Part shown: piece after piece, positions 44,193-52,599 of the stretch
Position numbering within the stretch: position 1 is the first letter of the stretch
Layout: each line of letters begins with the position of its first letter
Source of the DNA: VMCP01 sp964415065
GTDB taxonomy: Bacteria; Bacteroidota; Bacteroidia; NS11-12g; UBA955
Assembly: GCA_964415065.1 (NCBI GenBank)
Contig: CAYPYX010000006.1
Coordinates: 16,165 to 80,164 of the forward strand
Reading direction: 5' to 3'
Length of the DNA: 64,000 nt
The notes under the pieces: generated by a model
What the model was told of the DNA's origin: nothing
Databases searched by the model: none
What the model saw: the letters and a program-made list of their open reading frames with translations, nothing else
Translations under genes and position numbers: made by a program

Positions 44193-44200
44193 TAAATTTG
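44193..44200 (+). promoter_or_regulatory. -7 element (TAAATTTG) of icmF
   Basis: Exact match, 4 nt before ATG 44205, suggesting a leaderless mRNA. The 225-nt region upstream has no B12 riboswitch that I can see. Confidence 0.5.
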
Positions 44201-44204
44201 CGGC

Positions 44205-47200
44205 ATGATGGAAACTGAAGTTTACGTGCCAAAAAACAAAGTAAGAATTGTTACAGCAGCAAGTTTATTTGATGGTCACGATGCAGCAATTAATGTAATG
44301 CGCAGAATTATTCAGTCAACCGGTTGTGAAGTCATTCATTTGGGTCATGATCGTAGTGTAAATGAAGTTGTAGATACCGCGATTCAGGAAGATGCCAATG
44401 CGATCGCAATGACCAGTTATCAGGGTGGACATATTGAATACTTTAAATATATGTATGATTTGCTTCAGGAGCGTGGTGCAGGTCACATCAAGATTTTTGG
44501 TGGTGGCGGAGGAGTAATCCTACCTGAGGAAATAAAAGAATTAATGGATTATGGTATTGCACGCATTTACAGCCCTGACGACGGAAGGGAAATGGGTTTG
44601 CAAGGCATGATTAATGATTTGGTTCGCCAAAGTGATTATCCATTAGGTCATAAATTAGTTGGGGATTCGAACAAGTTAAATTGGGAATCGAAAGTTGAAA
44701 TCGCTCGTTTGATTACAGGTGCAGAAAATTATGCTGAATTGCATAGTTCCGTTTTAAATAATCTACGTGAAAAAGCGGCAGATTTAAAAGTGCCTGTTTT
44801 AGGAATAACCGGTACGGGCGGTGCAGGTAAAAGTAGTTTGATTGATGAGTTGGTTCGTCGCTTTATTCTGGATTTTGAGGATAAAAAGATGGCCATTATT
44901 TCAATTGATCCATCCAAAAGAAAAACAGGAGGTGCTTTATTGGGTGATAGAATTCGTATGAATTCAATTAATCATCCTCGGGTTTATATGAGATCGATGG
45001 CTACGCGACAAGCAAATTTAGCCATGAGTTCTCATATTGATGATGCTGTTTGTATCTTAAAAGTTGCAGGATATGATCTAATTATCGTTGAAACATCAGG
45101 TATTGGTCAATCAGATACACAAATCACAGAGCATTGTGATGTTTCAATGTATGTGATGACACCCGAATACGGTGCGGCCACACAATTAGAGAAAATCGAT
45201 ATGTTGGATTACGCCTCTGTTGTGGCTTTGAATAAATTCGACAAACGCGGCGCATTAGACGCATTGCGAGATGTTCGTAAACAATATCAACGAAATCATA
45301 AACAATTCGATATTGATGTAGATAAAATGCCAGTTTATGGAACAATTGCGAGTCAATTTAACGATCCTGGAATGAATGCTTTGTATCGCGGTTTGATGGA
45401 TACTATTTCTGCTAAAACGGGAGCCGAGTTAAAGAGTAACTGGAAGAGCGATGATGAGATGAGTGAGAAGATTTTCATTATTCCTCCCGCAAGAAATCGA
45501 TATCTAAGCGAAATTTCAGAAAACAATAGAAGCTATGATTCCAATGCAATAAAGCAGAGTCGAGTTGCTCAACGCCTATACAGTATTCGTGAAACTATTG
45601 AACAGCTAAAAGAATCCCAAGCAAATAGCTCTGCAGATTCCAATGATTTGTTGATTGCTTCATTGGAAAAAACATATCAACAACTTTGGGAAGATTTGAA
45701 TCCCGAAAATAAAAAATTAATAGAGCAATGGAATGATGAGGCTCGAAAATACAGCGATCCAGAATATGTGTTTAAAGTTCGAGATAAAGAAATTCGGATT
45801 AAAACTCACACGGAGAGCTTAAGTCATACTCAAGTACCCAAGGTTTCAACACCGAAATTTACTGCTTGGGGTGACATATTAAAATGGAGATTACAAGAGA
45901 ATTTACCGGGTCAATTCCCTTATACTTCGGGTATTTACCCATTCAAACGCGAAGGAGAAGATCCAACCCGAATGTTCGCTGGCGAGGGTGGACCAGAAAG
46001 AACCAATAGACGTTTCCACTATGTCTCTATGGCTATGCCAGCGAAGCGTTTGAGCACGGCATTTGATTCAGTAACCTTGTACGGAAGAAATCCTGATTTA
46101 CGTCCGGATATTTATGGTAAAATTGGTAATTCCGGTGTAAGTATTTGTTGCTTGGATGATGCAAAGAAATTATACAGTGGTTTTAATTTGGCAGATCCCA
46201 AAACATCTGTTTCCATGACCATTAATGGTCCTGCGCCAATGCTTTTAGGTTTCTTTATGAATGCCGCCATAGATCAACAATGCGAGTTGTATATTAAAGA
46301 AGCGGGTTTGGAAGAAGAGGTAAATAAGAAAATGGATGCCATTTTCAAGGCCAAAGGAACAACTCGTCCTACTTATCAAGGACCTTTGCCAGAGGGCAAC
46401 AATGGGCTTGGGTTGATGTTATTGGGTGTTACAGGGGATCAAGTTCTTCCGGCTGAAAAATACAATGAGATCAAAGAATGGACCTTATCTCAAGTGCGTG
46501 GAACGGTTCAAGCAGATATTTTAAAGGAAGATCAAGCTCAAAATACGTGTATATTTTCAACTGAGTTCGCTCTACGTTTGATGGGGGATGTTCAAGAATA
46601 TTTCATTGATAAAAAAGTTCGGAATTTTTACTCTGTAAGTATTAGTGGGTATCATATTGCTGAGGCGGGTGCCAATCCAATTTCTCAATTAGCATTCACA
46701 TTAGCTAACGGTTTTACTTATGTAGAATACTATTTAAGCAGAGGGATGAATATCGATGATTTTGCACCCAATTTGAGTTTCTTTTTCTCAAACGGTGTGG
46801 ATCCTGAATATGCTGTAATTGGTCGTGTTGCTCGCAGAATATGGGCGAAAGCCATGAAATTGAAGTATGGAGCAAATGCACGCTCTCAAATGTTGAAATA
46901 CCACATTCAAACCAGTGGTAGAAGTTTACATGCTCAGGAAATCGATTTTAATGATATCAGAACTACGTTGCAAGCGTTGTATGCCATTTATGATAACTGT
47001 AACTCGCTACACACCAATGCATACGACGAAGCAATTACAACACCAACCGAAGAAAGTGTGCGTAGAGCCATGGCTATACAATTGATCATTAATAAGGAGT
47101 TAGGATTAGCGAAAAACGAAAATCCGCTGCAAGGTTCTTTTATTATTGAAGAGTTAACAGATCTGGTTGAAGAAGCAGTTTTGGTTGAGTTTGACCGAAT

Positions 47201-47597
47201 TACAGAACGTGGTGGCGTATTGGGGGCTATGGAGACGATGTATCAGAGAGGAAAGATTCAAGAGGAAAGTCTGTATTACGAAACATTGAAACATACAGGT
47301 GAATATCCTATTATCGGAGTGAATACTTTTTTGAGTAGCAAAGGATCTCCAACAACGATTCCAGGCGAAGTAATTAGAAGTACTGAAGATGAAAAACAGT
47401 TTCAAATTAATACGGTGAAGTGGGTTCATTCGATGTATTCGGATGAATCAAGTATCTCAATACAGCGTTTAAAACAGGCAGCATTGGAAAATAAAAACAT
47501 GTTTGAAGAACTTATGTATGCTTGCAAATATTGCACGTTAGGACAAATTACCGAGAGTTTATTTGAAGTAGGGGGTCAGTATCGTAGAAATATGTAA
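44205..47597 (+). CDS. icmF: Fused B12-dependent acyl-CoA mutase with G-protein chaperone, IcmF-like
   Basis: One chain of 1130 residues carrying, in order, a B12-binding domain (about 1-150, with DGHDAAINVMRR holding the cobalt-ligand His, SYQGGH, FGGGGG), a MeaB-type GTPase chaperone (Walker A GTGGAGKSS near 203, VETSGIGQSD, NKFDKRG), and the mutase TIM barrel (from about 555). This order is that of IcmF, which interconverts isobutyryl-CoA and n-butyryl-CoA, not of methylmalonyl-CoA mutase. The barrel start YPFKREGEDPTRMFAGEGGPERTN is IcmF-like, with Phe where methylmalonyl-CoA mutases have the substrate-binding Tyr. Likely role is branched-chain or short-chain acyl-CoA metabolism. Substrate remains an inference. 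Confidence 0.9.
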   Translation: MMETEVYVPKNKVRIVTAASLFDGHDAAINVMRRIIQSTGCEVIHLGHDRSVNEVVDTAIQEDANAIAMTSYQGGHIEYFKYMYDLLQERGAGHIKIFGGGGGVILPEEIKELMDYGIARIYSPDDGREMGLQGMINDLVRQSDYPLGHKLVGDSNKLNWESKVEIARLITGAENYAELHSSVLNNLREKAADLKVPVLGITGTGGAGKSSLIDELVRRFILDFEDKKMAIISIDPSKRKTGGALLGDRIRMNSINHPRVYMRSMATRQANLAMSSHIDDAVCILKVAGYDLIIVETSGIGQSDTQITEHCDVSMYVMTPEYGAATQLEKIDMLDYASVVALNKFDKRGALDALRDVRKQYQRNHKQFDIDVDKMPVYGTIASQFNDPGMNALYRGLMDTISAKTGAELKSNWKSDDEMSEKIFIIPPARNRYLSEISENNRSYDSNAIKQSRVAQRLYSIRETIEQLKESQANSSADSNDLLIASLEKTYQQLWEDLNPENKKLIEQWNDEARKYSDPEYVFKVRDKEIRIKTHTESLSHTQVPKVSTPKFTAWGDILKWRLQENLPGQFPYTSGIYPFKREGEDPTRMFAGEGGPERTNRRFHYVSMAMPAKRLSTAFDSVTLYGRNPDLRPDIYGKIGNSGVSICCLDDAKKLYSGFNLADPKTSVSMTINGPAPMLLGFFMNAAIDQQCELYIKEAGLEEEVNKKMDAIFKAKGTTRPTYQGPLPEGNNGLGLMLLGVTGDQVLPAEKYNEIKEWTLSQVRGTVQADILKEDQAQNTCIFSTEFALRLMGDVQEYFIDKKVRNFYSVSISGYHIAEAGANPISQLAFTLANGFTYVEYYLSRGMNIDDFAPNLSFFFSNGVDPEYAVIGRVARRIWAKAMKLKYGANARSQMLKYHIQTSGRSLHAQEIDFNDIRTTLQALYAIYDNCNSLHTNAYDEAITTPTEESVRRAMAIQLIINKELGLAKNENPLQGSFIIEELTDLVEEAVLVEFDRITERGGVLGAMETMYQRGKIQEESLYYETLKHTGEYPIIGVNTFLSSKGSPTTIPGEVIRSTEDEKQFQINTVKWVHSMYSDESSISIQRLKQAALENKNMFEELMYACKYCTLGQITESLFEVGGQYRRNM

Positions 47598-47632
47598 AGC
47601 TCGGAAGAGTGACATAGTAATTAAATATTAGT

Positions 47633-47678
47633 AAACAAAAAAGGGAATTTCGAATTTTTGAAATACCCTTTTTTGTTT
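47633..47678. terminator. Bidirectional terminator after icmF
   Basis: Arms AAACAAAAAAGGG (47633-47645) and CCCTTTTTTGTTT (47666-47678), with an inner ATTTC/GAAAT stem. It separates convergent icmF and the rhodanese gene. Confidence 0.8.
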
Positions 47679-47748
47679 ATTTAAATAAATGTAAAAAATA
47701 CACTTATTAAGATGAAATTGGATTCTCTTTAAAGAATAAAGATCTAAG

Positions 47749-48153
47749 TTATTTGCATGGGGCATTTTGCCATGGCCCAGCATTGGCAACATCTTTATAA
47801 CCCGCTGATTTGAACATTTCAGTTGCTCTTCCAGCTCGAGCGCCACTGCGACAAACGAAAACTACTTTATCATAACTTCTATAGGATTCTAGTTTTGATT
47901 CTAATTGATCTAGTGGAACATTCACTGTGCAATTAGCATGTCCGTCGTTATTCCATTCATCAACTGTGCGCACATCAATGATAATGGTTTTGCCTGTTTT
48001 TGTGCTGTCGGAGGTTGGACTTTCAGTGCTGTTTTCTTTTGTAATTTCATTTGTTGTAACAGGTGTTTCGCTGTTGTTGGATTCCGTAGATTTAGCGCCA
48101 CACGATGAAAAATAAAGAGTTAGCGCAGCGAGTGGTAAAATAATTGATTTCAT
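47749..48153 (-). CDS. Rhodanese-domain lipoprotein
   Basis: 134 residues: signal and lipobox MKSIILPLAALTLYFSSC, then a Ser/Thr/Asn-rich linker (about 20-55), then a rhodanese domain with IIIDVRTVDEWNNDGH and the active-site loop VCRSGARAG, whose cysteine would carry persulfide sulfur. Probably located at the inner or outer membrane facing the periplasm. Substrate and partner unknown. A one-base-short -7 variant (TAGTTTG) lies just upstream of the ATG. Confidence 0.82.
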   Translation of the reverse strand: MKSIILPLAALTLYFSSCGAKSTESNNSETPVTTNEITKENSTESPTSDSTKTGKTIIIDVRTVDEWNNDGHANCTVNVPLDQLESKLESYRSYDKVVFVCRSGARAGRATEMFKSAGYKDVANAGPWQNAPCK

Positions 48154-48226
48154 AGTGCAAACTACATAAAAAAATTAGTAAAAAACGGTAACATTTATCA
48201 CATTTACTAATGTATATTCGCACCCC

Positions 48227-50365
48227 ATGGATAAGTTGGATGAGGTTGAACTTACGGGTATATCAGAGAAGTTAAATCTGAGAATAACCCAAATAAGACA
48301 GGTGCTTTTGCTTCTGTCAGAAGGTTCTACTGTGCCATTTATAGCACGTTACCGAAAGGAAAGAACCGGTAACCTCGATGAGGTAGAGATTTTGAAAATT
48401 AAAGATGAATACGAACGCATTGAAGCTCTGAGAAAACGAAAAGAATTTGTAATTGATCAAATAAGGGAGCAAGGAAAATTAACTGCAGAATTAGAGCAAC
48501 GAATTCTAAAAGCGAGTGAAATTGCTGAGGTTGAAGATTTGTATTTACCCTATAAAGCTCGTCGTAAAACACGAGGAGATGTTGCTAAGGAAAAAGGTTT
48601 AGAGCCTTTAGCTAAAGAAATTTTCGAACAACGCAACACTAAAGTTCTTAATTCTCTAAGGAATTATTTGAATGAAAAAGTAACTACAGAAGAAGAAGCA
48701 CTTCAAGGTGCGCAAGATATTATTGCAGAATGGATTAATGAGGATTCTGAATTGCGTGGTAAATTGAGGAAATTATTTGAAAATGAATCAGTAATTAGTT
48801 CAAAGCCAGCTAGAGGTAAAAAAGAGTTGGAGGAAGCTCAGAAGTTTAGAGATTACTTTGAACACAATGAATTATTAAAACGATGTCCAGGACATCGTTT
48901 TCTCGCCATGATGCGAGGTGCTGATGCTGGATTTTTGAAGGTTTCAGTAGAGCCCGATTTTGAGCGTGCAATATACATCATGAAAAAGAGCTGCATGAAG
49001 GGTTATGGTCCTTTATCAGATATAGTTTGCGAAGCAGCAAAAGATGCTTATTCTCGTTTACTTCAGCCAAGTTTAGAGAATGAAATGTTATCGTGGGTTA
49101 AGGAAAAAGCAGACGAAGATGCCATTGGGGTTTTTGCATTAAATGCTCAACAATTGTTGTTGGCATCTCCCTTAGGTCAAAAACGCGTAATGGCTTTAGA
49201 TCCAGGATTTAGAACCGGCTGTAAAGTGGTATGTTTGTCGGAGTACGGTGATTTGCTTCATAAAACCACCGTTTTTCCTCATGATCCCCAAAGAGAGGTG
49301 TTAAAATCCCAAGAAATCATTGCCAACTTAGTCGAAAAATTCAGTATCGATGCTTTGGCTGTTGGGAATGGAACTGCGGGTAGAGAAACCTACGCGTTCC
49401 TAAAAGGTTTCATCAAGGATTTACCCATTTATATGGTGAATGAGGCAGGAGCTAGTATTTATAGTGCATCTGAGGTTGCTCGCCAAGAATTTCCCAACGA
49501 AGATGTTACCGTTAGAGGTGCGGTGAGTATTGGTAGGCGTTTGATGGATCCATTAGCAGAGCTGGTGAAAATTGATCCAAAGAGTATCGGAGTAGGTCAA
49601 TATCAACATGATGTGAACCAGTCATTGTTGCAAAAAAGATTGGAAAGCGTTGTTGTAAGTGCTGTTAACAAAGTGGGAATTAATTTAAATACTGCTAGTC
49701 AACATGTTCTGAGTTATGTGAGTGGTTTAGGGCCTGCATTAGCTAAAAACATCATTGAATATCGGAGTAAAATTGGAGGATTCAGCAGTAGAGAAGAATT
49801 AAAGAAAGTGCCTCGATTGGGGGATAAGGCATTTGAACAATGCGCAGGTTTCTTGAGAGTAAAAGATGCAAAGAATCCGCTCGATAACTCAGGGGTTCAT
49901 CCAGAGCGTTATTCAGTTGTTCAGAAAATGGCTCAAAAATCGGGTGTTGATGTCAAGCAATTGATTGGAAATGAATCTTTATTGCGTGATATTCCCTTAA
50001 CTGATTTTGTCAACGAATCGGAAGGATTGGGATTGCCTACACTTCAAGATATTATTCAAGAACTTAAAAAACCAGGAGCGGATCCTAGAGGAAATGCTGA
50101 GGAAATGAAATTTGAGGATTCCGTTCGCAGCATTGCGGATCTAGAAATAGGTATGGAATTGAACGGAATAATAACGAATATTACCAATTTTGGTGCTTTC
50201 GTTGATATAGGTGTTAAACAAGATGGTTTGGTTCATATTTCACATATTTCTCAAAGATTTATCAAGCATCCTTCTGAAGTAGTATCGTTGGGACAACAAG
50301 TGCGTGTTCGGGTAATGGAGGTGGATGTCCCCCGAAAAAGAATCAACTTAACAATGAAGTTTTAA
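48227..50365 (+). CDS. tex: Tex-family transcription accessory / RNA-binding protein
   Basis: 712 residues with the standard Tex order: helical N-terminal domain (VPFIARYRKERTGNLDEVEI), YqgF/RNase H-like domain (MALDPGFRTGCKVV, VGNGTAGRET), helix-hairpin-helix (NTASQHVLSYVSGLGPALAKNI) and a C-terminal S1 domain (GMELNGIITNITNFGAFVDIG, VHISHIS). Tex binds nucleic acid and affects transcription and, in some bacteria, virulence gene expression. It is somewhat shorter than E. coli Tex but complete. A one-mismatch -7 element (TATATTCG) ends 6 nt before the ATG. Confidence 0.93.
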   Translation: MDKLDEVELTGISEKLNLRITQIRQVLLLLSEGSTVPFIARYRKERTGNLDEVEILKIKDEYERIEALRKRKEFVIDQIREQGKLTAELEQRILKASEIAEVEDLYLPYKARRKTRGDVAKEKGLEPLAKEIFEQRNTKVLNSLRNYLNEKVTTEEEALQGAQDIIAEWINEDSELRGKLRKLFENESVISSKPARGKKELEEAQKFRDYFEHNELLKRCPGHRFLAMMRGADAGFLKVSVEPDFERAIYIMKKSCMKGYGPLSDIVCEAAKDAYSRLLQPSLENEMLSWVKEKADEDAIGVFALNAQQLLLASPLGQKRVMALDPGFRTGCKVVCLSEYGDLLHKTTVFPHDPQREVLKSQEIIANLVEKFSIDALAVGNGTAGRETYAFLKGFIKDLPIYMVNEAGASIYSASEVARQEFPNEDVTVRGAVSIGRRLMDPLAELVKIDPKSIGVGQYQHDVNQSLLQKRLESVVVSAVNKVGINLNTASQHVLSYVSGLGPALAKNIIEYRSKIGGFSSREELKKVPRLGDKAFEQCAGFLRVKDAKNPLDNSGVHPERYSVVQKMAQKSGVDVKQLIGNESLLRDIPLTDFVNESEGLGLPTLQDIIQELKKPGADPRGNAEEMKFEDSVRSIADLEIGMELNGIITNITNFGAFVDIGVKQDGLVHISHISQRFIKHPSEVVSLGQQVRVRVMEVDVPRKRINLTMKF

Positions 50366-50419
50366 TCTTTTATTCCTTCAATTTCAACAACGTTCACTGA
50401 ATTTTCTCAATATTGAACG

Positions 50420-50427
50420 TAATTTTG
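50420..50427 (+). promoter_or_regulatory. -7 element (TAATTTTG) of hutU
   Basis: Exact TAnnTTTG match, 14 nt before the ATG at 50442. No good -33 element. Confidence 0.45.
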
Positions 50428-50441
50428 TAATCTAAATAGTT

Positions 50442-52121
50442 ATGGCAGAAAATACTCAACAGGGCCCTCGCGTGTTAAAATCTCCAACGGGGTCAAAGCT
50501 TATTTGTAAAGGATGGGTGCAGGAAGCGGCCTACAGAATGCTTCACAATAATTTGGATCCTGAAGTGGCTGAGCGTCCTGAGGATTTAATTGTATACGGA
50601 GGCTTGGGGAAGGCTGCACGTAATTGGGAGGCGTTTGATATGATTTGCAAGGCCTTAATTGACTTGAACGACGATGAAACTTTGATGGTTCAAAGCGGGA
50701 AGCCAGTGGCTATTTTGCCAACCCACAAAGATGCGCCCAGAGTATTAATTTCTAATAGCCAATTAGTGCCTAATTGGGCCAATTGGGATCATTTTAGGGA
50801 ATTAGAAGCCAAAGGCTTGATGATGTATGGCCAGATGACCGCAGGAAGTTGGATTTACATCGGATCTCAAGGAATTGTTCAAGGAACTTACGAAACCTAT
50901 GCTGAAGCAGCGCGTCAGCATTTCGGTGGTACGTTAAAAGGTACATTAAACGTAACTGCTGGTTTAGGTGGGATGGGCGGTGCTCAGCCTCTCGCAATTA
51001 CTATGAACGAAGGTGTTGCTTTGGTAGCAGAAGTAGAAGAATGGCGCATCCGTAAGCGTTTAGAAACTCGATATTTAGATGTAATGGCGCGCGACGTAGA
51101 TGAAGCAATTGATCAAGCATTAGCGGCCAAAGCAGCAGGTCAAGCATTAAGTATAGGTGTTAAATGCAATGCGGTAGATTTATTGGCAAGATTGGTTGAA
51201 AGGAATATCGTTCCAGATACGTTAACTGATCAAACTAGTGCTCATGATCCTTTGATTGGATATTATCCTGAGGATATGAATGTGGATGCAGCAGATCATT
51301 TGAGAAAAACAGATCCAGATAAATACGTTGAATTAAGTTATAAAACCATGGTGCACCATGTGGAACTCATGTTGCAGTTGCAAAAAATGGGTTCGGTGGT
51401 GTTTGATTATGGAAATAACCTTAGAGGTAGAGCATTAGAAAAAGGACTAAAAAACGCGTTTGATTTTCCTGGATTTGTGCCTGCCTATATTCGTCCATTG
51501 TTTTGTCAAGGTAAAGGACCGTTCCGTTGGGTAGCCTTGAGTGGCGATCCTGAAGATATTTACAAAACAGATCGTAAAATATTGGAATTGTTCCCCGAAG
51601 ATGAAGGATTGCGCAGATGGATCACAATGGCTCAAGAAAAAATTGAATTTCAAGGTTTACCGGCGCGTATTTGTTGGTTAGGTCAAGGTGCACGTCAAAA
51701 AGCGGCATTGGCTTTTAATGAAATGGTAAAATCGGGTGAGCTGAAAGCGCCTATTGTTATTGGCAGAGATCATTTGGATACAGGATCAGTAGCATCCCCA
51801 AACAGAGAAACTGAGGCAATGATGGATGGATCAGATGCTGTGGCTGATTGGCCCATTTTGAATGCGTTTGTGAATACTGCCGGTGGTGCTAGTTGGGTAA
51901 GTTTGCATCATGGTGGGGGTGTAGGAATGGGTTATAGTATACATTCGGGAATGGTAATTGTGGCCGATGGTACCGATGACGCTGAAATTCGTTTACGCCG
52001 AGTACTCCATAATGATCCAGGAATGGGAGTGGTTCGTCATGCAGATGCAGGATATGAAATTGCAAAAGAAACTGCAAAACAACACGGTTTGGATTTGTAC
52101 GAACGTTTGAATAAAAAGTAA
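50442..52121 (+). CDS. hutU: Urocanate hydratase
   Basis: Converts urocanate to imidazolone propionate, the second step of histidine breakdown, using NAD as an electrophile. 559 residues, normal for the family. Characteristic parts: LIVYGGLGKAARNW, GSWIYIGSQGIVQGTYETY, the NAD loop GLGGMGGAQPLA, and late GGASWVSLHHGGGVGMGYS, LHNDPGMGVVRHADAGY. None of the other hut genes (hutH, hutI, hutG) is in the window, so the pathway must be completed from elsewhere. It has its own promoter and a strong terminator. Confidence 0.95.
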   Translation: MAENTQQGPRVLKSPTGSKLICKGWVQEAAYRMLHNNLDPEVAERPEDLIVYGGLGKAARNWEAFDMICKALIDLNDDETLMVQSGKPVAILPTHKDAPRVLISNSQLVPNWANWDHFRELEAKGLMMYGQMTAGSWIYIGSQGIVQGTYETYAEAARQHFGGTLKGTLNVTAGLGGMGGAQPLAITMNEGVALVAEVEEWRIRKRLETRYLDVMARDVDEAIDQALAAKAAGQALSIGVKCNAVDLLARLVERNIVPDTLTDQTSAHDPLIGYYPEDMNVDAADHLRKTDPDKYVELSYKTMVHHVELMLQLQKMGSVVFDYGNNLRGRALEKGLKNAFDFPGFVPAYIRPLFCQGKGPFRWVALSGDPEDIYKTDRKILELFPEDEGLRRWITMAQEKIEFQGLPARICWLGQGARQKAALAFNEMVKSGELKAPIVIGRDHLDTGSVASPNRETEAMMDGSDAVADWPILNAFVNTAGGASWVSLHHGGGVGMGYSIHSGMVIVADGTDDAEIRLRRVLHNDPGMGVVRHADAGYEIAKETAKQHGLDLYERLNKK

Positions 52122-52140
52122 AAATTATACATTTTGACGC

Positions 52141-52172
52141 AAAGGGAGTTGATTTTTTGACTCCCTTTTTTT
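52141..52172 (+). terminator. hutU terminator
   Basis: AAAGGGAGT (52141-52149), 10-nt loop, ACTCCCTTT (52160-52168), then T-run. Confidence 0.82.
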
Positions 52173-52218
52173 GTGGATGCTCATTTCCTCAAGTTGAATT
52201 TTGGGAATTGCTGTAATG

Positions 52219-52249
52219 AAAAATGCCATCTCGGGAGATGGCATTTTTT
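52219..52249. terminator. Terminator after secG (bidirectional)
   Basis: AAAAATGCCATCT (52219-52231) and AGATGGCATTTTT (52236-52248) with loop CGGG. A- and T-runs at both sides; it probably ends the secG operon on the minus strand. Confidence 0.78.
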
Positions 52250-52305
52250 ATAGAACTCTCATTGCTGAATTTACTCGGTGCAATGAGTAATGAGTCAAAA
52301 TTGGA

Positions 52306-52599
52306 TTATTTCTTAGGCGCTTTCACATCTGGCAAAGAAACTTCATTCGCCGAGTTGGTTTTACGTGCAGCTTGACTTTTGTTTCCGTTAAAAGAAGCAG
52401 CTGCCAATGAGATAATTACAATAAGGATAGCTCCGATCCAAGTGATTTTCTCAACGATGTCGGTTGTTTTTTCAACTCCGAAAATTTGATTTCCTTGTGA
52501 AAAATTGGAAGCCAATCCACCCCCTTTGGGGTTCTGAACCAATATGATTAACATCAATAAGATGGAAACAATGATGGCAAGTACTAAAATCCAGGTCAT
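52306..52599 (-). CDS. secG: Preprotein translocase subunit SecG
   Basis: Small SecYEG partner, 97 residues: two membrane spans (about 2-20 and 54-72) around the conserved loop LVQNPKGGGLASNF, then a polar tail. Bacteroidota SecG of this type often carries an extra charged C-terminus like the one here (LPDVKAPKK). It overlaps the upstream TPR gene by 4 nt (ATGA), so the four genes sigma-54 activator, lptE, TPR protein and secG form one operon. Confidence 0.93.
   Translation of the reverse strand: MTWILVLAIIVSILLMLIILVQNPKGGGLASNFSQGNQIFGVEKTTDIVEKITWIGAILIVIISLAAASFNGNKSQAARKTNSANEVSLPDVKAPKK

Noticed and set aside
43980..44204. Cobalamin riboswitch before icmF
   Set aside because: No B12-box-like sequence or suitable helices found by eye, and the -7 element lies 4 nt from the ATG.
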